A stretch of DNA of 64,000 nucleotides from Planctomycetota bacterium. Its GTDB lineage: Bacteria; Planctomycetota; Phycisphaerae; Sedimentisphaerales; Anaerohalosphaeraceae. This document shows positions 40,185 through 47,884 of the stretch, piece by piece (the first letter of the stretch is position 1; every line of letters begins with the position of its first letter). Under the pieces are notes generated by a model, which searched no databases, was not told the DNA's origin, and saw only the letters and a program-made list of their open reading frames with translations. The position numbers and the translations under genes are program-made. The stretch covers positions 62,001 to 126,000 of the forward strand of contig VGXU01000001.1 in assembly GCA_016873215.1 (NCBI GenBank), read 5' to 3'.

Positions 40185-43100
40185 TCATCGGGCAAGTCCT
40201 TTAAGGCTGAAAGGTTCGAACAGGCCGTAATCGATCGTGTGATACTGTTGGCCGGGCGGGGGGCCGTTTTCGGGGCCTTTATGGAACATCCTCGGCCAGG
40301 CGCTGCCAAGCTGGTCTCCGGCATGATGCGGGCCGAGCGTGTTCTTGAGCGTGCCGGTGACAATGACCTCGATCGTATTGGTCCCGGGACCAATGAGATT
40401 CGTTACCTCACATCGCCAGGGGCGGTATCCGATATACCCCGCCGATCTGCTGTTGACCTTGACTTCGGCGACACTGCCATACCATTTCTCCAGTTCCACA
40501 AAGTATTTTCCGCGCGACTTGTCAATATCAAATGTCTGTGTATAGGAAACCCCTTCGGCGTAGAATGGGCAGCCCTGCTGTTTCCAGCTTCCTGTGTTCA
40601 TATCCGAGCCGCTGCCCACAATGGTAAAGCCCGAATCAGTCTGCGTTAAAGCAAACTGGCCGAGTATATAGGCAGGTTCCAGCTCATGATAGATTGTAAA
40701 AGGCGATGCCTTGATTCGCACCGTATTTTTCCCCAGCTTTGCGGTCTCGGTAATATCGATCCTGCCGAACGACTTATCCAGCCACCACATCCCTTTGGCG
40801 GCGGCAACTGTCCTGCCGTTACAGGTGATTTCATACAAATCAGCCCTTTCGATTACGATCCACAGTTTCTCAGGCAGTTGTTGTTCGATGTTAAAATGAT
40901 ACTGCGCCTCCAATCCGCTGCCTTGATCAAACGTCTTGTGGATGCATTCGTCGCGGAACTGCACGGCATTGTCCCATGGATTACGCTGCAGCCCATTCTG
41001 CTGGAACGCGAACTGATTGGCCTTGTAAAAATAACTATTTTCCTCCGTCTGACCGCCCGCCGAAACATCCATGTAATCGACGGTCAGCACATTGGGGCCG
41101 ATCCGCCTGGCCGTAAGTGACCCATTTGCCTTTAACGTCTGAACATTTTCTTCGACAGGCGCATTTTTACCGTTGGATTTATTCGAAAGAAACAGCAGCA
41201 GGCTTCCGCAGGGAGCCAGATCAAATTCGGCTCTGAGATTTGCATTGACTTTTGCGAAAGGATAAGGCGATATCCTGCCCGTTGCCGGATCCCACTGCTC
41301 GATGCCGCGGCAGGCCGACTCAATGGTTCCCTTCGCCGGCGATTCGATGCTCGTATTGGTCAGGAACAGCAGTTGGCCATCCTTAAAGTGTCTGCGTTGA
41401 TGAAGCAGAATGCCTCTGTCGCCGTCGCTGCGATGGATTTTAAAACCTCCGCTGCCGCTCGATGCCAGCCGTGCGGCCAGCGCGTCGGCGTCAACCGTTT
41501 CCCAGCGCTTTGAGCCGGCCAACCGGGCGCCGTCTTGCGACTCTTTACCGTCCACCCTGGCCGGGGCCTGGCCGCAGCATAACACGATGCCCCCGTTTTT
41601 CAGATAGTCCTGGAGCAGATTTATGGTCTTGCTGTTGAGATTTTCGGTAAACGGCGAAATCACCACCGTATGATATTGCCGCTGGCCGATCACAAATTTA
41701 TCCCTGTCGATCCGGCCGTGGCGGGCAATAATATCTTCGCATCCAATATCGTACTCGACCTGAGCCTTGGACATTGACGTAACCAGTTGCTGAAAACTGT
41801 CGCCGATCCTCTTGAGTTCCTCACCCATCCCCTGGTACATCCATGCTGTCGAAGTCGGCTCGATCACCACGATCTCGTTGAGTTCTCGTCCCTGCGACAG
41901 GGCCGCCGACAAACGCGAAAAATACTCCGCCATGATATGATAAGCCTCCCACCACGGCTCATGATACGAAAACGACTGGGGATGATCATGCTTGCGAGCC
42001 CCGCGAATAGTGACATAGGACAAATGCTCATCCATCGTATTGATTCCAAGCACATAAAGCCAGTCTCCGATTCGCTTCATATCTTCAAACCGCAGATCCC
42101 AGCCTCCCGCGCCATACGCCTCACACAGCGTCCGCTTAAGCCCTAATTGATTGGCCACGCTCGATAATTCCTTGACGATCCGTACATTGCCGAACTGCGC
42201 GTTGGTTTTCTCGTTGTATTGATTCATCAGCACATCGATCGCCGGCCTCTGGTGCCATGCGTACATTGCCATATTGTCGCTGCCGGACGAAGCGCCAGGC
42301 CAGCCGTGTTCCCAGTAATGACCCGTAAATTCAAGGTTATGCTGGTCGCAATATTCAAAGCATGGCCTTGCCCAGCGGTCGATAAACAGTTCAAGCAGGA
42401 CCTGATAATAATCATGCCTGACCCGTTTAAAATCGCCCACAGGCCGAAACAGGCTTGGCAGATGATCCACCAAACTGTAAGCCCAACGCTTTTGAAATGC
42501 CTCCGGCAGATCGCCCGTCCAGTGCAGCCCGCCTGCCGGCGTTAAATGAGGTTCATCGGTAAACACACCCGGGACGCGTTTTCCGAAATGCTCCCCGATC
42601 TGGCGCTGATAGGCCCCCATGGTTATTTCAAGAAATTTCTCCGTGACGCCGGGCTTGAGCAGATCAACATAATACTTGCCCCCTAACCACGCACTCGGCT
42701 TGGCGTATTGCATCACGACCTCAAGATAATCGCCGTCAAGCAGAGATTCATTTGAACGTATCCGGCTGGTGACGTTGACAGCCTTATCCCCGACAAGTTG
42801 ATACACGGCAACCGTGTCTTTGGAGGCTTTTGGCGGCTGTTTATGGTCCCGCGTCACGATCCCGACTCCGCGCGCCTCAGGCATGGCGTCCGGTACCAGC
42901 CCGCCTGCAAATCCGGATGGATACGAATTCTCATCGTATATCCAGACATTCATATCCAGCCGCTGGGCCTCTTTGAGCGCCAGTTTCCATAACCGAAACC
43001 ATTCGTCAGACAAATAAGGAGTCATTAATCCCGGCCGGGGATGTATGAAAACCTGCTTGACCTTCTGCCGGGCAAGATCGTTCATCGTCGATACAATCTG

Positions 43101-43304
43101 TTCATCGGTCAGCATATCGTTCCAGACCCAAAGCGGAGCCGAACTGTATTCGGTCGGCGGCGCTGCGAATAATTTTCTGGCCGCGTTTACGCTTACATCG
43201 TTTTCTTTTTTGATTACGATTTGCCTTGCATTAACAAGTGTTAGATAAAAACAGCCAAAAACGCAAAAAAACAACATATACTTTCGTATTTCCGCATGAT
43301 ACAT
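40185..43304 (-). CDS. Exported GH106-like glycoside hydrolase
   Basis: The product (about 1039 residues) has a signal peptide and a GH106-type barrel: APLWVWNDMLTDEQI (near 56-70), KQVFIHPRPGLMTPYLSDEW and WIYDENSYPSGFAGG, where E in YDEN and later GVFTDEPHL may be catalytic. C-terminal beta domains include a galactose-binding-like fold near the end (about 850-1000). GH106 enzymes remove alpha-L-rhamnose from plant or algal polysaccharides; the actual substrate is not known. AAGGAG precedes two adjacent ATGs; 43304 gives the best spacing. The gene is bounded by two copies of the rodA 3' end. Confidence 0.82.
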   Translation of the reverse strand: MYHAEIRKYMLFFCVFGCFYLTLVNARQIVIKKENDVSVNAARKLFAAPPTEYSSAPLWVWNDMLTDEQIVSTMNDLARQKVKQVFIHPRPGLMTPYLSDEWFRLWKLALKEAQRLDMNVWIYDENSYPSGFAGGLVPDAMPEARGVGIVTRDHKQPPKASKDTVAVYQLVGDKAVNVTSRIRSNESLLDGDYLEVVMQYAKPSAWLGGKYYVDLLKPGVTEKFLEITMGAYQRQIGEHFGKRVPGVFTDEPHLTPAGGLHWTGDLPEAFQKRWAYSLVDHLPSLFRPVGDFKRVRHDYYQVLLELFIDRWARPCFEYCDQHNLEFTGHYWEHGWPGASSGSDNMAMYAWHQRPAIDVLMNQYNEKTNAQFGNVRIVKELSSVANQLGLKRTLCEAYGAGGWDLRFEDMKRIGDWLYVLGINTMDEHLSYVTIRGARKHDHPQSFSYHEPWWEAYHIMAEYFSRLSAALSQGRELNEIVVIEPTSTAWMYQGMGEELKRIGDSFQQLVTSMSKAQVEYDIGCEDIIARHGRIDRDKFVIGQRQYHTVVISPFTENLNSKTINLLQDYLKNGGIVLCCGQAPARVDGKESQDGARLAGSKRWETVDADALAARLASSGSGGFKIHRSDGDRGILLHQRRHFKDGQLLFLTNTSIESPAKGTIESACRGIEQWDPATGRISPYPFAKVNANLRAEFDLAPCGSLLLFLSNKSNGKNAPVEENVQTLKANGSLTARRIGPNVLTVDYMDVSAGGQTEENSYFYKANQFAFQQNGLQRNPWDNAVQFRDECIHKTFDQGSGLEAQYHFNIEQQLPEKLWIVIERADLYEITCNGRTVAAAKGMWWLDKSFGRIDITETAKLGKNTVRIKASPFTIYHELEPAYILGQFALTQTDSGFTIVGSGSDMNTGSWKQQGCPFYAEGVSYTQTFDIDKSRGKYFVELEKWYGSVAEVKVNSRSAGYIGYRPWRCEVTNLIGPGTNTIEVIVTGTLKNTLGPHHAGDQLGSAWPRMFHKGPENGPPPGQQYHTIDYGLFEPFSLKGLAR

Positions 43305-43459
43305 CATAATCTCCTTGCCTTTCTGCATTATTATAGTGCTCCTGGTTGAAATTTTTTAAGCCCCAGGCGTTCCCGTTCTCAGAAAGGTCGAAGGAATCGC
43401 GGGGTTCCGGAGTTCCGGATTACATTATTATTGTTAACTATCCCGTCGCTTATGCTCTA

Positions 43460-44785
43460 TTATTCAAAATGCTCAAAAGGCTTGCCTGCGACCGTAAACG
43501 GCCGCTGCCTGCCGATGCTGTTGAGCAAGCCCAGGGCGATAAAATTAACCACAAGACTTGAGCCGCCGTAGCTGACAAACGGCAGCGTCAGGCCCGTAAT
43601 CGGCATCAGGCCCAGCGTCATACTGATATTGATAATCACCTGCACGGCGAACATGGCAATGATGCCCACCGCCGTCAGCCGCGCGAAGGGGTCGGTGTTA
43701 AGCCATGCGATTTCGGCGCCGCAGGCGAATAAGACGGCATAGAGTCCCAGGACCAGCAGTCCGCCCCAGAAACCCCATTGATGAGTAATCATCGCGAAGA
43801 TAAAGTCATTATGCCGTTCCGGCAGATATTCGTATTCGCTATAGGGTCCTTTGCCGAAACCATAGCCCCAAAGTCCGCCCGAAGCGACGGCCTGCTTGGA
43901 ATGGAGCAGGTGATAACCTTCGTTTTTCTTCCAGTCGCGCAGACGATTTGACGAGCCGACGAGAATTTTGGCCAGCCGCGGGTGATTGGAGGCGGCCTGA
44001 AAGATTTTGTCATTTTGCAGCAGCATACATGAGATGCGCATCTTCTGGTAATCGTGCAGCATATTCCACAGGAGCGGACTGACGAGTATTGCCATGGCGA
44101 TAATCAAAAGCAAATGACGGACTCTTGCCCCGGCCACAAACAGCATCGCGAACAGCATCGGCATCAGCAATAACGACGTTCCCAAATCCGGCTCTTTTAA
44201 AATCAGCGCCATTGCCAGCAGCGTCAGCGCGAACGGCGCCGCGAGGCCGGACAGATGACGATAATTTTTGCGAAACCGCAGATACCACGCCAGCGCCAGA
44301 ATATACGCGATTTTGCAGAATTCGGACGGCTGAACCTGAACATACTGGCTTGCCGTTCCGATGCGAATCCATCGGCGAGATCCTTTGACTAATGGAATAA
44401 ACGGCATATCCACAAATTTATCCAATAATAGCACCATCAATAACACTAAAAATGAGGCATAAATCCAGAAACTGGCCGGGCCAAGCCTGCGGTAGTCAAT
44501 CAAATTGATTGCCAGGAAGACCAAAACTCCCACCACGGCATAAACCAATTGCCTTTTCCATGCCCCGTCTTCGGCCGATGAGTCGTCCTCGGCCGGCGCT
44601 TCGGATTGCGCAATATCCGCGTCGTTAACCTCTTGTTTTTGCTGGACTTGAGAAACAAAAGGGTGTCCCGCCGCATAGATGCTTGCCAGACCGATGGCAA
44701 AAAGTCCGAAAGCCGACAGGAGCATGATGATGCGGGTCATCGTCAGCCGACCGGAAAAAACAGTCGTAAAAAGCTCAAAATTCAT
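43460..44785 (-). CDS. rodA: Rod-shape protein RodA (FtsW/RodA/SpoVE family)
   Basis: RodA is the SEDS-family peptidoglycan glycosyltransferase that works with a class B PBP in side-wall growth. The product (441 residues) has about ten helices with KGSRRWIRIG, QPSEFCKIAYILALAWYL, EPDLGTSLLLMP and ITGLTLPFVSYGGSSLV. An insert between helix 1 and 2 is rich in acidic residues (about 40-75). ATG 44785 is preferred over the first in-frame codon at 44812, and 44740 is also possible. No PBP or mre gene is adjacent. The insert and the relic of its 3' end are unusual. Confidence 0.93.
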   Translation of the reverse strand: MNFELFTTVFSGRLTMTRIIMLLSAFGLFAIGLASIYAAGHPFVSQVQQKQEVNDADIAQSEAPAEDDSSAEDGAWKRQLVYAVVGVLVFLAINLIDYRRLGPASFWIYASFLVLLMVLLLDKFVDMPFIPLVKGSRRWIRIGTASQYVQVQPSEFCKIAYILALAWYLRFRKNYRHLSGLAAPFALTLLAMALILKEPDLGTSLLLMPMLFAMLFVAGARVRHLLLIIAMAILVSPLLWNMLHDYQKMRISCMLLQNDKIFQAASNHPRLAKILVGSSNRLRDWKKNEGYHLLHSKQAVASGGLWGYGFGKGPYSEYEYLPERHNDFIFAMITHQWGFWGGLLVLGLYAVLFACGAEIAWLNTDPFARLTAVGIIAMFAVQVIINISMTLGLMPITGLTLPFVSYGGSSLVVNFIALGLLNSIGRQRPFTVAGKPFEHFE

Positions 44786-45267
44786 AGTTAAAAACCAAAA
44801 TCCCAAATACAAGACACGGAATGTCTTGTCAATGGTGTCCTATTATATGCGGCCTGCTCTGTATTCTCAACTATTAACTCGTAACCTTATAATTCCCGAA
44901 TTCTCAATACTGAAAATCGCCTTTTCTGCTGGTTTTATAAAAAAAATTGACTTTTTTTGAAATTTCTTCTTGCATTCGATTTGCGTTTATAGTATTATCA
45001 GCGTTGTAAGATGCGTAGAAATCCCGAGAATAACATGGATAAGTACGGATTAGGGTTATTGCGGGAAAGCTTTGAAAATAGATTTGGGGTCATTCAGTTG
45101 GGGGAAACTGGAGAAAAGGGTGTTTTAGGTTTGTCCGGACAAGTGAAGGCAAACTGAAATTTGAATAGTTTTGCGTATAATCATTTCCCTTTGGGTATGA
45201 GAGCCTAAAGGGGGTGATGAGAGATAAGAGAAGAGAAAAAGAGAAAAAGAGAAATGGATGGTGTCAG
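44786..45267 (+). promoter_or_regulatory. Leader region of the dockerin-like protein gene
   Basis: TTGCAT (44970-44975) and TATTAT (44993-44998) spaced by 17 bp form a plausible promoter, giving a leader of about 265 nt. It contains a CCCTTTGGG/CCTAAAGGG hairpin (45187-45212) just ahead of a GAGAAAAAGAG run. Nothing here looks coding. The long leader may be regulatory, but I recognise no known riboswitch. Confidence 0.4.
45187..45212 (+). promoter_or_regulatory. Hairpin in the leader of the dockerin-like gene
   Basis: CCCTTTGGG (45187-45195) pairs with CCTAAAGGG (45204-45212) with one mismatch around an 8-nt loop. It lies 55 bp upstream of the preferred ATG (45268), and would sit at an early ATG (45214) which is therefore disfavoured. 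Confidence 0.45.
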
Positions 45268-46482
45268 ATGAAAAAAATTCTTGCAGCGCTTCTTGTACTC
45301 GCCCTCGCAATCCCGGCAATGGCCGATGTGGCTGTGACGGGGACCGATCTGGGCAGCGGTCATCTTCAGATTAAAGTCGCCCCGACGGGCGGAGCGTCCG
45401 TTCGCGGTGTCGCGCTCAAATTGACGCGTACCGCCGGTAACGCATACATCGATGCGACCACCGATGCGACCGCAACACAGTTTAACACGTTTATTGATTA
45501 TGCGTTCACGACCGGCGCCGGTTACACTATCGGCTCGGGCCATTGTCTGGCCAATCCTACTGCGGCCGGCGTGCTGGCAGCTTTTCCCGCCTCGACGTTT
45601 TCTCTCTGTGCGGGGTATCTGGACCAGAGCGGCGGCAAGGCCGGCGTGACGGTGGACAGCTTCTTTGATATCTTCTTTGAGATTTCCGTCGATTCGACGT
45701 TTACTGTTGAGCTGGATCCGCTTCGCGGCGGTATCGTGGGCGACACCCTCGGCACCGTGACAGTTCAGTCTCCAATGCTCGTTGCTGGCAATCCGCCGGA
45801 AACCATTTCCAAGCCGACAGTCGCAAAAACGACGGCTGCACCGGCTATTGCCGGCAGAGTCAACGGTGGTCGAGTTGAAACGTTCGTAGCCAGCGGCGCG
45901 GCCAGCAATCTCGGCCATGCCCTTGAATATCAGTTCACATGGGGCGATGGCAATGTTAGCACTTGGGGTGCTGCGACTCAGACCTATACTTACACCTATG
46001 CGGCCGCTGCCACCTACAATGTGACAGTTCAGGCTCGTTGTATCGCGCATCCCGCTGTAGTCTCTGCGATGTCGGACGCTTTAGCCGAAGCCACCGAAGC
46101 CGTGAAGTCCACCGCGACATTCTATGCGGCGTGGGCACAGTTTGGCAGACTCAATTGCTGGGCTTTCAAGAGAAACTGCCGCGGCGATGCCGATGGCGTC
46201 CTGAATGCTGCGGGTAAGGGCGGTGTTCCTCCGGCCCACTGGGTTGGCAGTCCTGACTTAGGTATTCTGGCGTCTGCGTGGCAGAAGGCTGATGCAGATC
46301 TTACTGGCAACAGGAGTTGTGCGGACTTTGACCGTATTAAAAATGCAGCGGGTAAAGGTGGTATTCCTCCGGCCCACTGGGTTGGCAGTCCTGACTTAGG
46401 TATTCTGGCGGCGTCTTGGCAGAAAGCAGAGGCTCTGACTCCGGTTTGCGGCCAAACGAATTATTGGTACTGGACAAATTAA
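45268..46482 (+). CDS. Exported protein with PKD-like domain and tandem dockerin-like repeats
   Basis: The 404-residue product has a signal peptide (KKILAALLVLALAIPAMAD), a long beta-rich region, a PKD-like domain (EYQFTWGDGNVSTWG), and a C-terminal pair of 46-residue units. Each unit has NAAGKGG[VI]PPAHWVGSPD then LGIL; the DNA copies are 138 bp apart and nearly identical from 46204 and 46342. CRGDADG in the first unit is a calcium-loop-like motif of the planctomycete dockerin-like type. The ATG at 45268 is chosen because the signal peptide starts there. It is probably a secreted or surface protein. Partner unknown. Confidence 0.75.
   Translation: MKKILAALLVLALAIPAMADVAVTGTDLGSGHLQIKVAPTGGASVRGVALKLTRTAGNAYIDATTDATATQFNTFIDYAFTTGAGYTIGSGHCLANPTAAGVLAAFPASTFSLCAGYLDQSGGKAGVTVDSFFDIFFEISVDSTFTVELDPLRGGIVGDTLGTVTVQSPMLVAGNPPETISKPTVAKTTAAPAIAGRVNGGRVETFVASGAASNLGHALEYQFTWGDGNVSTWGAATQTYTYTYAAAATYNVTVQARCIAHPAVVSAMSDALAEATEAVKSTATFYAAWAQFGRLNCWAFKRNCRGDADGVLNAAGKGGVPPAHWVGSPDLGILASAWQKADADLTGNRSCADFDRIKNAAGKGGIPPAHWVGSPDLGILAASWQKAEALTPVCGQTNYWYWTN
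46204..46429 (+). repeat. Two near-identical 138-bp-period units inside the dockerin-like gene
   Basis: The first unit starts at 46204 (AATGCTGCGGGTAAGGGC) and the second at 46342 (AATGCAGCGGGTAAAGGT). About 70 bp of each are nearly identical, including CCGGCCCACTGGGTTGGCAG. It indicates recent tandem duplication of the dockerin-like module. Confidence 0.85.
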
Positions 46483-46560
46483 AAAATGACACACACTTCA
46501 CACGAAGTTAACGTTAACGGTAGTTTGTACAAACAGAAAGTGAAATTAGAAAGGAGTACG

Positions 46561-47106
46561 ATGATGAAGAAGTTTTTAGTATTAGCTCTGGTTCTTGGTG
46601 TTGTGGCTTTGACCAACGTAAGCATTGGTGGATTGATTTTGCAGCTTTCCGTTGATGGCGTGGTCAATGGAGCAGGTATCCCACAGGAAGTTACACTCAC
46701 GCCGTCCGATACCATACTGGTCGATGTAACTGCCACGTATGTGGAGCCGGCTGCCCCTGAAGGTCTCTGGCTGGGCATTGAACCCATACAAGGAAGTGGT
46801 GAATGGGTTGTGGGAACAAAGCATCTCTATCTTGCTGTTGCAGGGAGTACCGCCGTTCTTAGTGATGGCGGCTATGGCGAACTGTGGCTCAACGTTGCGT
46901 ATCCGACTCCTCCGGGAATTGGTACATGGGCTAATGGTACACTAATGGATGTGACTTTCCGTTGCACCGGATTAGGTGATGTCATGATTAACCTGTATGA
47001 CTATACGGGTGCCACTGTGCTCGACAGCATTTTGATTCACCAGGTTCCCGAACCCATCACGATGGTTCTGCTGGGTCTTGGCGGTCTGTTTCTGCGGAAA
47101 CGCTAA
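46561..47106 (+). CDS. Short PEP-CTERM exported protein
   Basis: The 181-residue product has a signal peptide (about 3-24) and a beta-rich cohesin-like core, and ends VPEPITMVLLGLGGLFLRKR: the PEP-CTERM sorting signal (Pro-Glu-Pro, hydrophobic helix, Arg/Lys cluster). It would be exported, cleaved by an exosortase and presented at the cell surface or matrix. AAGGAG precedes the ATG. It follows the dockerin-like gene by 78 bp; a cohesin-like/dockerin-like pairing is possible but unproven. Confidence 0.85.
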   Translation: MMKKFLVLALVLGVVALTNVSIGGLILQLSVDGVVNGAGIPQEVTLTPSDTILVDVTATYVEPAAPEGLWLGIEPIQGSGEWVVGTKHLYLAVAGSTAVLSDGGYGELWLNVAYPTPPGIGTWANGTLMDVTFRCTGLGDVMINLYDYTGATVLDSILIHQVPEPITMVLLGLGGLFLRKR

Positions 47107-47151
47107 GAGGTTCATTTTACCAAGAACCGGAAACGTAACTTAAGTGTGAGA

Positions 47152-47184
47152 AGAGGTCCCTGACACGGGGGCCTCTTTTTTTTT
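47152..47184 (+). terminator. Rho-independent terminator after the short PEP-CTERM gene
   Basis: AGAGGTCCC and GGGGGCCTCT pair around TGACAC and are followed by a run of nine T residues. It lies 45 bp after the stop codon. Confidence 0.85.
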
Positions 47185-47269
47185 GTTGTTTTACAGCGGG
47201 CTTGCTGATATTTTAATAAAGCGGTTTGATGGCAAAAATTATAATTCAACAATCCATTTAAGGAATGCA

Positions 47270-47884
47270 ATGGTGAAAAGAGCATCTTCTTTATTTGCAA
47301 TTGCGATTGCCGGAATGGTTATCGGTGTTCTGTTCATGGCCGGGTGTCAAAGAACGCGGCAATCCGAAGGGGCAGCGAACAAAATAAAAACTGGAAAAGG
47401 GCAAACGGTCGAAATAAAAAATGGAACGGGGTTTCCCGAAGAACTGGCCGGCACCTGGTGGTGTAAGACAAATAACTGGGAAGTCATTCTCGAAAAGAAC
47501 GGTACGGTATCCTGGATTCTCTATCCTCTGGCCGGGGCCTGGATGGAGCCGGGAAAGACACTGGAAGTTCCGATGCAGATGGATCGGGTCTCGATCTATG
47601 CCGCGGGTCCGTGGAAGGCCGTGTACGATCATAAAAATTCCGTATTTTCGATGGAAATCGTTATTCCTTTCTTTGAAATTGGGATGGGCAAGGATACGCT
47701 GACCGGGGACAGCAAAGATATCTTTACCGGGCCTATAGACCCGGTAAAAAAGATATGGGAGGCTGAATGGTTCAGTACAGCCACCTATATTGTCAATACA
47801 CCGCAATTAAAAGATCACGAACTGGAAAAGGAAGATCCCAATAGAGGAACCGTCATTTTCGAGAAGGTGGATGTCAAGTATTAA
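47270..47884 (+). CDS. Uncharacterised lipoprotein
   Basis: The product (204 residues) has a lipobox (LFMAGCQR) and a compact beta-rich domain: LAGTWWCKTNNWEVILEKNG, then DRVSIYAAGPWKAVYDHKN. This resembles lipocalin-like or copper-resistance-type small domains but no named family is certain. The ATG at 47270 is chosen since AAGGAA precedes it and it places the lipobox about 25 residues in. It overlaps the convergent MFS-fusion gene by 4 bp. Confidence 0.65.
   Translation: MVKRASSLFAIAIAGMVIGVLFMAGCQRTRQSEGAANKIKTGKGQTVEIKNGTGFPEELAGTWWCKTNNWEVILEKNGTVSWILYPLAGAWMEPGKTLEVPMQMDRVSIYAAGPWKAVYDHKNSVFSMEIVIPFFEIGMGKDTLTGDSKDIFTGPIDPVKKIWEAEWFSTATYIVNTPQLKDHELEKEDPNRGTVIFEKVDVKY

Noticed and set aside
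46204-46429. Direct repeats that might suggest a CRISPR array
   Set aside because: Only two 138-bp-spaced units inside an open protein frame; they encode dockerin-like modules.
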